Source: Streptomyces chrestomyceticus JCM 4735
Lineage (GTDB): Bacteria; Actinomycetota; Actinomycetes; Streptomycetales; Streptomycetaceae
Assembly (NCBI RefSeq): GCF_003865135.1
Contig: NZ_BHZC01000001.1
Coordinates: forward strand, 6,634,001-6,698,000
Direction: 5' to 3'
Length of the DNA stretch: 64,000 bases
Under the pieces are notes generated by a model. It saw only the letters and a program-made list of their open reading frames with translations, made no database searches and was not told the DNA's origin. The translations under genes and the position numbers were made by a program. Below, piece by piece: positions 39,243-47,200 of the stretch (position 1 is its first letter; every line of letters starts with the position of its first letter).

Positions 39243-39875
39243 TCAGCCGCGCTGCCGCGGCGCGGTGAGGTCGATGAGCCGGCAGACCGTCTCGATGTCG
39301 ATCTTCACCTGGGCGATCGAGGCGCGCCCGGAGAGCCAGGTGATCAGCGCCGAGTGCCAGGTGTGCTCGATGACCCGGACGGCGGAAAGCTGCTCCGGCG
39401 TCGGCGCGCCGTCCAGCCCCATCGCGTCCAGGATGATCGCGGTGGTGAGCCGGGAGACGGTGTCCACCTCCGGGCTCACCGAGCGGTCGGCGAACGTCAG
39501 GGCGCGCACCATCGCGTCCGCCAACTGCGGCTCGCGCTGGAGCGCCCGGAAGGCCCGCATAAGGGTCTGCGCCACCCGGGCGCCCGGCTCCCGCTCCGTC
39601 GGCGGGCGTTTGCGCAGCGTCTCGTGCATGTGCTGCAACTGGTCCTGCATGGTCGCCACGAGCAGGTGCACCTTGGAGGGGAAGTACCGGTAGAGGGTGC
39701 CGAGCGCCACGTCCGACGACTCGGCGACCTCGCGCATCTGCACGGCGTCGAAGCCGCCGCGGCCGGCCAGCCGGGCGCTGGCGTGCAGGATGCGGCGGCG
39801 CCGGGCCTCCTGACGCGCGGTCAGGGGCGGACTGGGAGGGAGCGCCGCTCCGGTCGCTGTGGAGTCCGTAGTCAT
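39243..39875 (-). CDS. kstR: TetR-family regulator, KstR-like
   Basis: 210 residues. The DNA-binding domain (RRRRILHASARLAGRGGFDAVQM, then VALGTLYRYFPSKVHLLVATM) and ligand-domain patches (LADAMVRALTFADRSVSPEVD, SALITWLSGRAS) follow mycobacterial KstR as I recall it. KstR represses sterol-degradation genes and is released by CoA thioesters of cholesterol metabolites. Six boxes of its consensus lie in this window, one of them in the divergent region at 40103. An alternative ATG three codons upstream (39884) is possible; neither has a strong ribosome site. Confidence 0.87.
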   Translation of the reverse strand: MTTDSTATGAALPPSPPLTARQEARRRRILHASARLAGRGGFDAVQMREVAESSDVALGTLYRYFPSKVHLLVATMQDQLQHMHETLRKRPPTEREPGARVAQTLMRAFRALQREPQLADAMVRALTFADRSVSPEVDTVSRLTTAIILDAMGLDGAPTPEQLSAVRVIEHTWHSALITWLSGRASIAQVKIDIETVCRLIDLTAPRQRG

Positions 39876-40102
39876 ATGTCCCATTCCGTTACAGTCCGTC
39901 CGCGGTGCGGCGCGTACCGGTCCTGCGATCGGCACAGCATGGCAGGGGTGCAGGTGGTGGCGCGAATCACCTGGTGCGGCTCTTTCCGCCGGGTTTCCGG
40001 CCGGTAGATTCGAAGCTCCTTGAACTCGTCAGTAGCCCCGCCGGCCGTCGTGGCCCGCGGGTGCCCCGGGCCGGTCGCCGGCCGGCCGCGGCCGAACCGT
40101 AC

Positions 40103-40116
40103 TGAAACTTGTTCTA
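40103..40116. promoter_or_regulatory. KstR-like operator box between kstR-like gene and glycosyltransferase operon
   Basis: TGAAACTTGTTCTA fits TNNAACNNGTTNNA exactly. It lies 55 bases upstream of the glycosyltransferase GTG and 228 bases upstream of the regulator, so it could serve the operon and possibly autoregulation. Confidence 0.75.
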
Positions 40117-40170
40117 GATTAGCGCCAGCGGTTACGCTCCGGCGAAAGTCCAGCGAGAAGGGGGCCGAGA

Positions 40171-41583
40171 GTGTCCGCCGAGGCCGTCCAGGCAGCCGCG
40201 CAGCACCCCGCCGAGGCCCCCGCCGCCTCCGCCGGGCCGGACGGCGACCGCCCCCTGCGCATCGCCCTGCTGACCTACAAGGGCAACCCGTTCTGCGGCG
40301 GCCAGGGCGTCTACGTCCGCCACCTCTCCCGCGAACTGGCCCGCCTCGGCCACACCGTCGAAGTGATCGGCGCCCAGCCGTACCCGGTCCTCGACGACGC
40401 GGACACCGTCCGCACGGAGTCCGGCGGCGGCGTCACCCTCACCGAGCTGCCCAGCCTCGACCTCTACCGCCAGCCCGACCCGTTCCGCACGCCGAAGCGC
40501 GGCGAGTTCCGGGACTGGATCGACGCCGTCGAGGTCGGCACCATGTGGACCGGCGGCTTCCCCGAACCGCTCACCTTCTCCCTGCGCGCCCGCCGCCACC
40601 TCGCCGCCCGCCGCGGCGACTTCGATGTCGTGCACGACAACCAGACCCTCGGCTACGGCCTGCTCGGCGACCTCGGCGCGCCCCTGGTCACCACCATCCA
40701 CCACCCCATCACCGTCGACCGGAAGCTCGACCTCGACGCCGCCGACGGCTGGAAGCGGCGCGCCTCGGTCCGCCGCTGGTACGGCTTCACCCGGATGCAG
40801 AAGCGCGTCGCCCGCCGCCTGCCGTCGGTGCTGACCGTCTCCGGCTCCTCCCGGCAGGAGATCGTGGACCACCTCGGCGTACGGGACGGCCGTATCCACG
40901 TCGTGCACATCGGCGCCGACACCGACCTCTTCTCGCCGGACCCGTCGGTCCCCGAGATCCCCGGCCGCATCGTCACCACCTCCAGCGCCGACGTCCCCCT
41001 CAAGGGCCTCGTCCACCTCGTCGAAGCCCTGGCCAAGGTCCGGGCCGGCAACCCGCGGGCCCACCTGGTGGTCGTCGGCAAGCGCGCCGACGACGGCCCG
41101 GTGGCCGCCGCCATCGCCCGGTACGGCCTCGGCGACGCCATCGAATTCGTCAAGGGCATCAGCGACACCGAACTCGTGGACCTGGTCCGCGGCGCCCAGA
41201 TCGCCTGCGTCCCCTCCCTCTACGAAGGCTTCTCGCTGCCCGCCGCCGAAGCCATGGCCACCGGTACGCCGCTGCTGGCCACCACCGGCGGCGCCATCCC
41301 CGAGGTCTCCGGACCGGACGGCGAGACCTGTCTGTCCGTACCGCCCGGCGACGCGGACGCGCTGGCTGCCGGACTGACCCGGCTGCTGGACGACGACCGG
41401 CTGCGCCGCCGCCTCGGCGCCGCCGGACGCGAACGCGTCCTCGCGCGCTTCACCTGGCGCCAGGCCGCCATCGGCACCGCCGAGCGCTACCGGGAGGCCA
41501 TCGCCCTGCAGAACCCGCGCGGGCGCGCCGCACGCTCCCGCCGCACCACCGCGTCCGCCCCGGCCCCCGCAGGCCGCGCCTGA
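40171..41583 (+). CDS. GT4-family glycosyltransferase
   Basis: 470 residues from GTG 40171 with AAGGGGG upstream. The GT-B fold is evident: N-terminal RIALLTYKGNPFCGGQGVYVRHL, the donor-side motif CVPSLYEGFSLPAAEAMATGTPLLAT (E-x7-E type) and GGAIPEVSG. It transfers a sugar from an NDP donor with retention. It leads a three-gene operon under a KstR-like box, with a methyltransferase and an alpha-barrel protein. An isoprenoid or sterol-like acceptor is conceivable; acceptor unknown. Confidence 0.88.
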   Translation: MSAEAVQAAAQHPAEAPAASAGPDGDRPLRIALLTYKGNPFCGGQGVYVRHLSRELARLGHTVEVIGAQPYPVLDDADTVRTESGGGVTLTELPSLDLYRQPDPFRTPKRGEFRDWIDAVEVGTMWTGGFPEPLTFSLRARRHLAARRGDFDVVHDNQTLGYGLLGDLGAPLVTTIHHPITVDRKLDLDAADGWKRRASVRRWYGFTRMQKRVARRLPSVLTVSGSSRQEIVDHLGVRDGRIHVVHIGADTDLFSPDPSVPEIPGRIVTTSSADVPLKGLVHLVEALAKVRAGNPRAHLVVVGKRADDGPVAAAIARYGLGDAIEFVKGISDTELVDLVRGAQIACVPSLYEGFSLPAAEAMATGTPLLATTGGAIPEVSGPDGETCLSVPPGDADALAAGLTRLLDDDRLRRRLGAAGRERVLARFTWRQAAIGTAERYREAIALQNPRGRAARSRRTTASAPAPAGRA

Positions 41584-41699
41584 TGCGGCCCGCACGGGCA
41601 CCGACCACCCCTTCCACCACCGCCGTCACGACCACCGTCAGGACCCGCCGCCGGGCTTAGCCCGCCCCCGGCTTCCCCCAGGACGAAAGCAGAGAGCCC

Positions 41700-42482
41700 T
41701 TGCTGACCGTCGACTTTTCCCGATTCCCGCTGGCGCAGGGCGACCGCGTCCTGGACCTGGGCTGCGGCGCGGGCCGGCACGCCTTCGAGTGCTACCGGCG
41801 CGGCGCGCAGGTCGTGGCGCTCGACCAGAACGCCGAGGAGATCCGCGAGGTCGCCAAGTGGTTCGCCGCGATGAAGGAGGCCGGGGAGGCCCCCGCGGGC
41901 GCCACCGCCACCGCCATGGAGGGCGACGCGCTGGCCCTGCCGTTCCCCGACGAGAGCTTCGACGTCGTCATCATCTCCGAGGTCATGGAGCACATCCCCG
42001 ACGACAAGGGGGTGCTCGCCGAGATGGTGCGGGTGCTGCGGCCCGGCGGGCGGATCGCGGTGACCGTGCCGCGCTACGGCCCGGAGAAGGTCTGCTGGGC
42101 GCTCAGCGACGCGTACCACGAGGTCGAGGGCGGTCACATCCGCATCTACAAGGCCGACGAACTCCTCGGCAAGATGCGCGAGGCGGGCCTGAAGCCGTAC
42201 GGCACCCACCACGCGCACGGGCTGCACAGCCCCTACTGGTGGCTCAAGTGCGCCTTCGGCGTCGACAACGACCAGGCGCTGCCGGTCAAGGCGTACCACA
42301 AGCTGCTGGTCTGGGACATCATGAAGAAGCCGCTGGCCACGCGGATGGCCGAGCAACTGCTCAACCCGGTCATCGGCAAGAGCTTCGTCGCGTACGCCAC
42401 CAAGCCGCACCTGCCCGCACAGGTCGCGTCGGACGCCGCGACCGCCGCCACCGGTGCTGCCGCCGCCGGGGCCGCCAAGTGA
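41700..42482 (+). CDS. Class I SAM-dependent methyltransferase
   Basis: 260 residues. Motif I RVLDLGCGAGRHAFE, acidic residue in VVALDQN, motif post I EGDALALPFPDESFDVVIISEVMEHI and LRPGGRIAVTVP are complete. TTG 41700 is the only plausible start in frame. The stop overlaps the next start (GTGA). Substrate unknown; operon context suggests modification of the same lipid or glycan as the glycosyltransferase. Confidence 0.87.
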   Translation: MLTVDFSRFPLAQGDRVLDLGCGAGRHAFECYRRGAQVVALDQNAEEIREVAKWFAAMKEAGEAPAGATATAMEGDALALPFPDESFDVVIISEVMEHIPDDKGVLAEMVRVLRPGGRIAVTVPRYGPEKVCWALSDAYHEVEGGHIRIYKADELLGKMREAGLKPYGTHHAHGLHSPYWWLKCAFGVDNDQALPVKAYHKLLVWDIMKKPLATRMAEQLLNPVIGKSFVAYATKPHLPAQVASDAATAATGAAAAGAAK

Positions 42483-43549
42483 CCACACCAGGACGTACCG
42501 AACGCCTGGTCCTGCCCGGAGTGCTGACCGCCGAACAGGCGGCTCGCACGGTCGCCGGCATCCTGGCGGCCCAGCGCGCGGACGGCGCCATCCCCTGGTT
42601 CCGCGGCCACCACCTCGACCCGTGGGACCACACCGAGGCCGCCATGGCCCTGGACGCGGCCGGTGAGCACGAGCGCGCCGAGGCCGCGTACGCCTGGCTG
42701 GCCCGGCACCAGAACCCGGACGGCTCCTGGTACGCGGCCTACGCCGACGGGGACGCCGCCGCCCCCACCGACCGCGGCCGGGAGACCAACTTCTGCGCGT
42801 ACCTCGCCGTCGGCGTCTGGCACCACTACCTGTCCACCGGTGACGACACCTTCGTCGACCGCATGTGGCCCGCCGTGTACGCGGCCATGGAGTTCGTCCT
42901 GGAACTCCAGCAGCCCGGCGGCGAGATCGGCTGGAAGCGCGAGGACGACGGCACGCCCGTCACCGACGCCCTGCTGACCGGCTCCTCCTCGGTCTACCAG
43001 GCCCTGCGCTGCGCCCTCGCCCTCGCCGACCAGCGCGAGGAGCCCCAGCCCGACTGGGAACTGGCCCTCGGGCGGCTCGGCCACGCCATCCGGCACCACC
43101 CCGAACGCTTCCTCGACAAGGCGCGCTACTCCATGGACTGGTACTACCCGGTCCTCGGCGGCGCCCTGCGCGGCACCGCCGCCAAGGACCGCATCGAGTC
43201 CGCCTGGGAGGACTTCGTGGTCCCCGGCCTCGGCGTACGCTGCGTCCTGCCCAACCCGTGGGTCACCGGCGGCGAGAGCGCCGAACTGGCCCTGGCGCTC
43301 TGGGCGATGGGCGAGTCCGACCGCGCCGTGCAGATCCTGAAATGGGTCCAGCACCTGCGCGCCGACAACGGCATGTACTGGACCGGCTACGTCTTCGACG
43401 ACGACGCGGTCTGGCCGGAGGAGCAGACCTCCTGGACGGCCGGATCGATGCTGCTGGCCGTGGCCGCGCTGGGCGGGGACGAGGCCACCACCGCCGTCTT
43501 CGGCGGCGAACGCCTGCCGACCGGGCTCGATCCGGACTGCTGCCGCTGA
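42479..43549 (+). CDS. Alpha/alpha-barrel protein annotated as prenyltransferase-like
   Basis: 356 residues from GTG 42479, overlapping the methyltransferase stop. Repeats such as ILAAQRADGAIPWF, WLARHQNPDGSWYAAY, FVLELQQPGGEIGW and ILKWVQHLRADNGMYW are typical of alpha6/alpha6 toroids of terpene cyclases, prenyltransferases and some glycosidases. A YSMDWYYPVLGG motif and acidic residues line the putative cavity. Enzymatic activity cannot be assigned. A 9-bp hairpin follows the stop. Confidence 0.75.
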   Translation: MTTPGRTERLVLPGVLTAEQAARTVAGILAAQRADGAIPWFRGHHLDPWDHTEAAMALDAAGEHERAEAAYAWLARHQNPDGSWYAAYADGDAAAPTDRGRETNFCAYLAVGVWHHYLSTGDDTFVDRMWPAVYAAMEFVLELQQPGGEIGWKREDDGTPVTDALLTGSSSVYQALRCALALADQREEPQPDWELALGRLGHAIRHHPERFLDKARYSMDWYYPVLGGALRGTAAKDRIESAWEDFVVPGLGVRCVLPNPWVTGGESAELALALWAMGESDRAVQILKWVQHLRADNGMYWTGYVFDDDAVWPEEQTSWTAGSMLLAVAALGGDEATTAVFGGERLPTGLDPDCCR

Positions 43550-43556
43550 CGGGTAC

Positions 43557-43583
43557 GGAGGGGCGCTCCGGGCCCGCCCCTCC
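43557..43583. terminator. Bidirectional hairpin between convergent genes
   Basis: GGAGGGGCG (43557-43565) pairs exactly with CGCCCCTCC (43575-43583), with a 9-base loop, directly beside the stop codon at 43584. Confidence 0.7.
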
Positions 43584-43892
43584 TCACCGCTCGACCCGCT
43601 CGATCCGCCGGATACGGGCGGCCAGCGCGTGCCCGACGAACAGGTACACGATCGCGGGCAGCCCGTAGTTCAGCAGCGTCCGCAGCCAGTCGGCGTCGAA
43701 GGTGAAGAGGTTGTAGGACCAGCCCGCCAGCCACCGCGCCGCGCCCTGGACGAAGTGCACCAGGTCGTTGGCGCGGTTCGCGTCGAGCAGGTACATCGCG
43801 ATCCACAGGCCGAGGATGACGGCCGTGACGTCCGCGACGACGGTGACGGCCGTGGCCGCGTGACTGCTTCCGTACCGGTGTCTCCTGGACAT
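43584..43892 (-). CDS. Small two-helix membrane protein
   Basis: 102 residues from ATG 43892. Two hydrophobic helices (TVVADVTAVILGLWIAMYLL and LLNYGLPAIVYLFVGHALA) flank a central amphipathic Trp-rich segment; the C-terminus is basic (RIRRIERVER). No family recognised. Convergent with the alpha-barrel gene. Confidence 0.7.
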   Translation of the reverse strand: MSRRHRYGSSHAATAVTVVADVTAVILGLWIAMYLLDANRANDLVHFVQGAARWLAGWSYNLFTFDADWLRTLLNYGLPAIVYLFVGHALAARIRRIERVER

Positions 43893-43999
43893 GACACACG
43901 GGTAGCCGCCCCCTCCCGCCCTAAACAACTCCCCGCTCGACGCGCCCCGTTCGCAATAAACGGAGGCGGCCACCGCTAATACCCGCTACTGTGCGCCCC

Positions 44000-44803
44000 A
44001 TGACGACCATGAACGGAACACTCGACCACGACCGCTACTGTGCCGAAGTCCTCGCGGAGGCCGACCGGTTCCGGCGGACCGTCCGGGGCGCCGACCTGAC
44101 GGCGACCGTACCGACCTGCCCGGACTGGACCCTGGAAGACCTCGTCCGGCACGTCGGCGGCGCCTACCGCTGGGCCGCCATGACCGTACGGACCCGGGCC
44201 ACCGAGATGGTGTCCCACGAGGCGGTCCCCGACGCCAAGGGCCCGTCCGCCGACGACCCGGCGGCCCTGGACGCCTGGCTCGACGAAGGCGCACGGCTGG
44301 CCGCCGAGGCGATGCGGGAGGCGGGACCCGACGCGCCGGTCTGGTCCTGGGCCCCGGGGCAGCCGTCCGGCTTCTGGCCCCGGCGGATGACCCACGAGAC
44401 GGTCATCCACCGGGCGGACGCGGCCGCCACCACGGGCGCCGCCTTCCCCCTCGACCCGGAGGTCGCCGCCGACACCATAGAAGAGTGGTCGCAGCTCATG
44501 TGCCTGGTCCCCGTCCTCAGGCCCGACCACCCGCTCAACAACCTCCTCGGCAGCGACCGCACCCTCCGCCTGCACGCGACCGACACCCCGCCCGGCGCTC
44601 CCGCCGACTGGCTCCTCGACTTCACCGGCACCACCCCCGCCTACCGCCACTCCACCGAACCGGCCACCACCACCCTCCAGGGCCCCGCCGCCGACCTCCT
44701 CCGCGTCTACTACCGCCGCCTCCCGGTCGACACACCGGGCATCGAGGTCACGGGGGACCGGGCGTTCCTGGACGAGTGGCTGGGGATGGCGGTGTTCGGC
44801 TGA
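44000..44803 (+). CDS. Maleylpyruvate isomerase-family (mycothiol-dependent, TIGR03083-like) protein
   Basis: 267 residues. The N-terminal DinB-like helical bundle (RYCAEVLAEADRF, VPTCPDWTLEDLVRHVGGAYRWA) and the metal-site His in RRMTHETVIHRADA are diagnostic of the mycothiol-dependent maleylpyruvate isomerase-like family. The C-terminal part resembles the MDMPI domain. ATG 44000 preferred to GTG 43991. A TACTGT-like -10 element is only some 10 bases upstream, so the transcript may be almost leaderless. Substrate unknown. Confidence 0.82.
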   Translation: MTTMNGTLDHDRYCAEVLAEADRFRRTVRGADLTATVPTCPDWTLEDLVRHVGGAYRWAAMTVRTRATEMVSHEAVPDAKGPSADDPAALDAWLDEGARLAAEAMREAGPDAPVWSWAPGQPSGFWPRRMTHETVIHRADAAATTGAAFPLDPEVAADTIEEWSQLMCLVPVLRPDHPLNNLLGSDRTLRLHATDTPPGAPADWLLDFTGTTPAYRHSTEPATTTLQGPAADLLRVYYRRLPVDTPGIEVTGDRAFLDEWLGMAVFG

Positions 44804-44815
44804 GCTGACGGGTAC

Positions 44816-44840
44816 GGCGCCCGGCACACGACCGGGCGCC
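44816..44840. terminator. Hairpin terminator
   Basis: GGCGCCCGG (44816-44824) and CCGGGCGCC (44832-44840) form a perfect 9-bp stem with a 7-base loop, 13 bases after the preceding stop. Confidence 0.75.
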
Positions 44841-44845
44841 TCGTA

Positions 44846-44965
44846 TCAGGCGGCGTGCGGCACGAAGGACAGCGACATCTCGTCCGAGTCGATGCACAGA
44901 TCGAGCTGCGCGTCGAGAGCACCCGCCAGTCGGCACAGCAACGGCAGCACAGGCGGCGCTGCGGT
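44846..44965 (-). pseudogene. C-terminal remnant of an XRE-type helix-turn-helix regulator
   Basis: On the minus strand the frame ending at 44846 reads PVLPLLCRLAGALDAQLDL and CIDSDEMSLSFVPHAA before the stop. This resembles the end of XRE-family regulators (recognition-helix tail, LxRLAxALDAxLxL). The frame is closed upstream by the stop of the flavin-type oxidoreductase gene, with no start or helix-turn-helix part, so only the last 40 residues survive. Identification is from pattern only. Confidence 0.45.
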
Positions 44966-45004
44966 GCTCTTCCGGCACCTGCCCCCGGGTGTGGTGTCCG
45001 GGGC

Positions 45005-46015
45005 TCAGCCGTTCAGCTCCGCCAGTACCCGCAGCGTCTCCACGTCGGGGGCCGTGACGAGGAGGTCGGTCACCGGGCCCTCGCGCCAAGCCGTGAGGCG
45101 GTCGGCGAGGCGGGGGCGGGGGCCGATGAGGGAGATGGCGTCGGCGAAGGTGTCGGGGACGGCTTGGACGGCCTCGTCGCGGCGGCCCTGGAGGAAGAGG
45201 TCCTGGATGCGGTGGGCCGCTTCCTCGTGGCCCATGCGGGACATCAGGTCCGCGTGGAAGTTGCGGGAGGCGTGGCCCATGCCGCCGATGTAGAAGGCGA
45301 GCATGGCCTTGACGGGGAGCAGGCCCTCGGTCACGTCGTCGCAGAGCCGGGCGCGGGCCATGGGGGCGACGAGGAAGCCCTCGGGGGCGTCGGCGAGGGA
45401 GGTCTCGTACGCGTCGGTGCGGTACGGGGACCAGTACAGCGGGAGCCAGCCGTCGGCGATGCGCGTGGTCTGGGCGATGTTCTTGGGGCCCTCGGCGCCG
45501 AGGAGGACGGGGAGGCCGGAGCGGCGGGGGTGGGTGATGGGCTTGAGGGGTTTGCCGAGGCCGGTGCTGTCGGGGCCGCGGTAGGGGAGCGGGTGGAAGC
45601 GGCCGTCGGAGGTGACCGGGGCTTCCCGGCGCAGCACCTGGCGCACGATGTCCACGTACTCCCGGGTGGCGGTGAGCGGGCTGGCGGGGAACGGGCGGCC
45701 GTACCAGCCCTCCACCACCTGTGGCCCCGAGAGGCCGAGCCCGAGCATCATCCGGCCGCCGGAGAGGTGGTCCAGGGTGAGGGCCTGCATCGCGGTGGCG
45801 GTGGGGGTGCGGGCAGCCATCTGGGCGATCGCGGTGCCCAGTTTGATGCGGGACGTGTGGGCGGCGATCCAGGTGAGCGGGGTGAAGGCGTCGGAGCCCC
45901 AGGCTTCCGCGGTCCATACCGAGTCGTAGCCCAGCCGTTCGGCCTCCTGGGCGAGTTCGACGTGCCGGGGGTCGGGGCCGCGGCCCCAGTAGCCGAGTGC
46001 CAGGCCGAGTCGCAT
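45005..46015 (-). CDS. LLM-class F420-dependent oxidoreductase (Rv3520c-like)
   Basis: 336 residues with a luciferase-like TIM barrel: MRLGLALGYWGRGPDPRHVE, DSVWTAEAWGSDAFTPLTW, ALTLDHLSGGRMMLGLGLSGPQVVEGWYG and LLGAEGPKNIA. These stretches correspond closely to mycobacterial Rv3520c, which lies in the cholesterol gene region. It would transfer hydride from F420H2. No KstR box was seen upstream, so coordination with the sterol genes is uncertain. Confidence 0.88.
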   Translation of the reverse strand: MRLGLALGYWGRGPDPRHVELAQEAERLGYDSVWTAEAWGSDAFTPLTWIAAHTSRIKLGTAIAQMAARTPTATAMQALTLDHLSGGRMMLGLGLSGPQVVEGWYGRPFPASPLTATREYVDIVRQVLRREAPVTSDGRFHPLPYRGPDSTGLGKPLKPITHPRRSGLPVLLGAEGPKNIAQTTRIADGWLPLYWSPYRTDAYETSLADAPEGFLVAPMARARLCDDVTEGLLPVKAMLAFYIGGMGHASRNFHADLMSRMGHEEAAHRIQDLFLQGRRDEAVQAVPDTFADAISLIGPRPRLADRLTAWREGPVTDLLVTAPDVETLRVLAELNG

Positions 46016-46169
46016 GGTGGGCCCCCAAGAGGTGACGGGCCGTCAGGTGGGTGTGGGGTGGTCGGTGCACTGTACGGAGGGCGGGGGACGAAAGGAAGGG
46101 CGGGTACGGCGACGGCCCCTCACCCGGAGCGGGCGGGGAGGGGCCGTGCGGCGGGGGTGGCGGGCGGTG

Positions 46170-47024
46170 TCAGCCGCGCTGGATGCCGGTCGTGTCCTGG
46201 AGGACGCCGCGGCGTCCGTCCTGCGTCTGCGCGATGAGCGCCTGGCCCCGCTGGTCCACGGCCAGGTACCACGTACCGGGCGCCAGTTCGGCGATCGGCG
46301 TGGGCGCGCCGTCCTCGCCGTACAGCGGGCGCGCGACCGGCACCGCGAACCAGAACGGCGCGAAGTCCGCCGCGGGCGCGGGCTGCTGCGCGGCGGCCGG
46401 CGAGGGCTGCTGCCCGCCGTACGACTGCGGACCGCCCGGCTGGCCCTGGCCCGGCTGCCCCTGGCTGGGCTGCTGGGCGCCCGGGTAGCCGTACCCGCCG
46501 TGGCCCGGCTGCTGCTGGTGGGCGCCGGGGTAGCCGTACCCCTGGCCCTGCGGCGCGCCGTACGGGGACGGGGTCTGCGGCCGCGGGGCCGGCACGAGGC
46601 CGGCCTTCAGGGCCGGCACCAGCGGCGTGGCCACCGCCGCGGCGGCCAGTACGAGCGCGGCGATCAGGCCGAGGATCAGGCCGGCGCCCGCGCCGCCGCT
46701 GTTGACCGTTGTCCAGAAGGCGAACCAGGCGACGAACACGGTCCACGCGACGCCGAACTGCCCGAGGTCGAGGCCGGCCACCTTCAGCGGCTGCGGCAGG
46801 GCGCGGGCCACGACGATCAGCGCGGCCGCGATCACGCCGGCCAGGAACATGCCCATCAGCAGGGACAGCGAGTCCCAGGCGTTCGCGGACGTGATCTTCG
46901 GGCAGAAGCTGCCGGTGCAGTCGGATCCGTCGTACGAGCTGATGTCGAGAAACGAGGCGATGAACAGCAACACCGCTGCTCCGATCACCACGCCGTCGCC
47001 TCTAGTGAGGGAGCGGATGTTCAC
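46170..47024 (-). CDS. Membrane protein with Gly/Tyr/Pro/Gln-rich tail (DUF5336-like layout)
   Basis: 284 residues from GTG 47024 with AAAGGA upstream. Four hydrophobic helices occupy residues 10-140. A repetitive tail follows (GYGYPGAHQQQPGHGGYGYPG, QPGQGQPGGPQS), then a short folded end (APFWFAVPVARPLYGEDGAPTPIAELAPG in two parts, LAVDQRGQALIAQTQDG). The low-complexity tail is probably cytoplasmic and may mediate assembly. No biochemical role known. Confidence 0.75.
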   Translation of the reverse strand: MNIRSLTRGDGVVIGAAVLLFIASFLDISSYDGSDCTGSFCPKITSANAWDSLSLLMGMFLAGVIAAALIVVARALPQPLKVAGLDLGQFGVAWTVFVAWFAFWTTVNSGGAGAGLILGLIAALVLAAAAVATPLVPALKAGLVPAPRPQTPSPYGAPQGQGYGYPGAHQQQPGHGGYGYPGAQQPSQGQPGQGQPGGPQSYGGQQPSPAAAQQPAPAADFAPFWFAVPVARPLYGEDGAPTPIAELAPGTWYLAVDQRGQALIAQTQDGRRGVLQDTTGIQRG

Positions 47025-47161
47025 GTAAGGGTCCTTTGTCGGTTCCGGTGTTCTGGTCTTCGCTGTCGCTGCCGTAAGCGCTGGTGGGCGCGTGGCGAGG
47101 CACGGGGTGGCCCCCCATCGTAAGGGGGAACCTACCGCCGGATCCTGTGGGCCGTCTTGTC

Positions 47162-47194
47162 GGTATCGGTCAGGTATCGAGTCGGTATCGGCGC
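47162..47194. promoter_or_regulatory. Three 11-base direct repeats (candidate OmpR/PhoP-type site)
   Basis: GGTATCG occurs at 47162, 47173 and 47184, exactly one helical turn apart. The array lies 138 bases upstream of GTG 47024 and just past the amidase stop. Helically phased direct repeats are the usual binding form of OmpR-family regulators. Which regulator, if any, is unknown. Confidence 0.4.
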
Positions 47195-47200
47195 CGGCCG

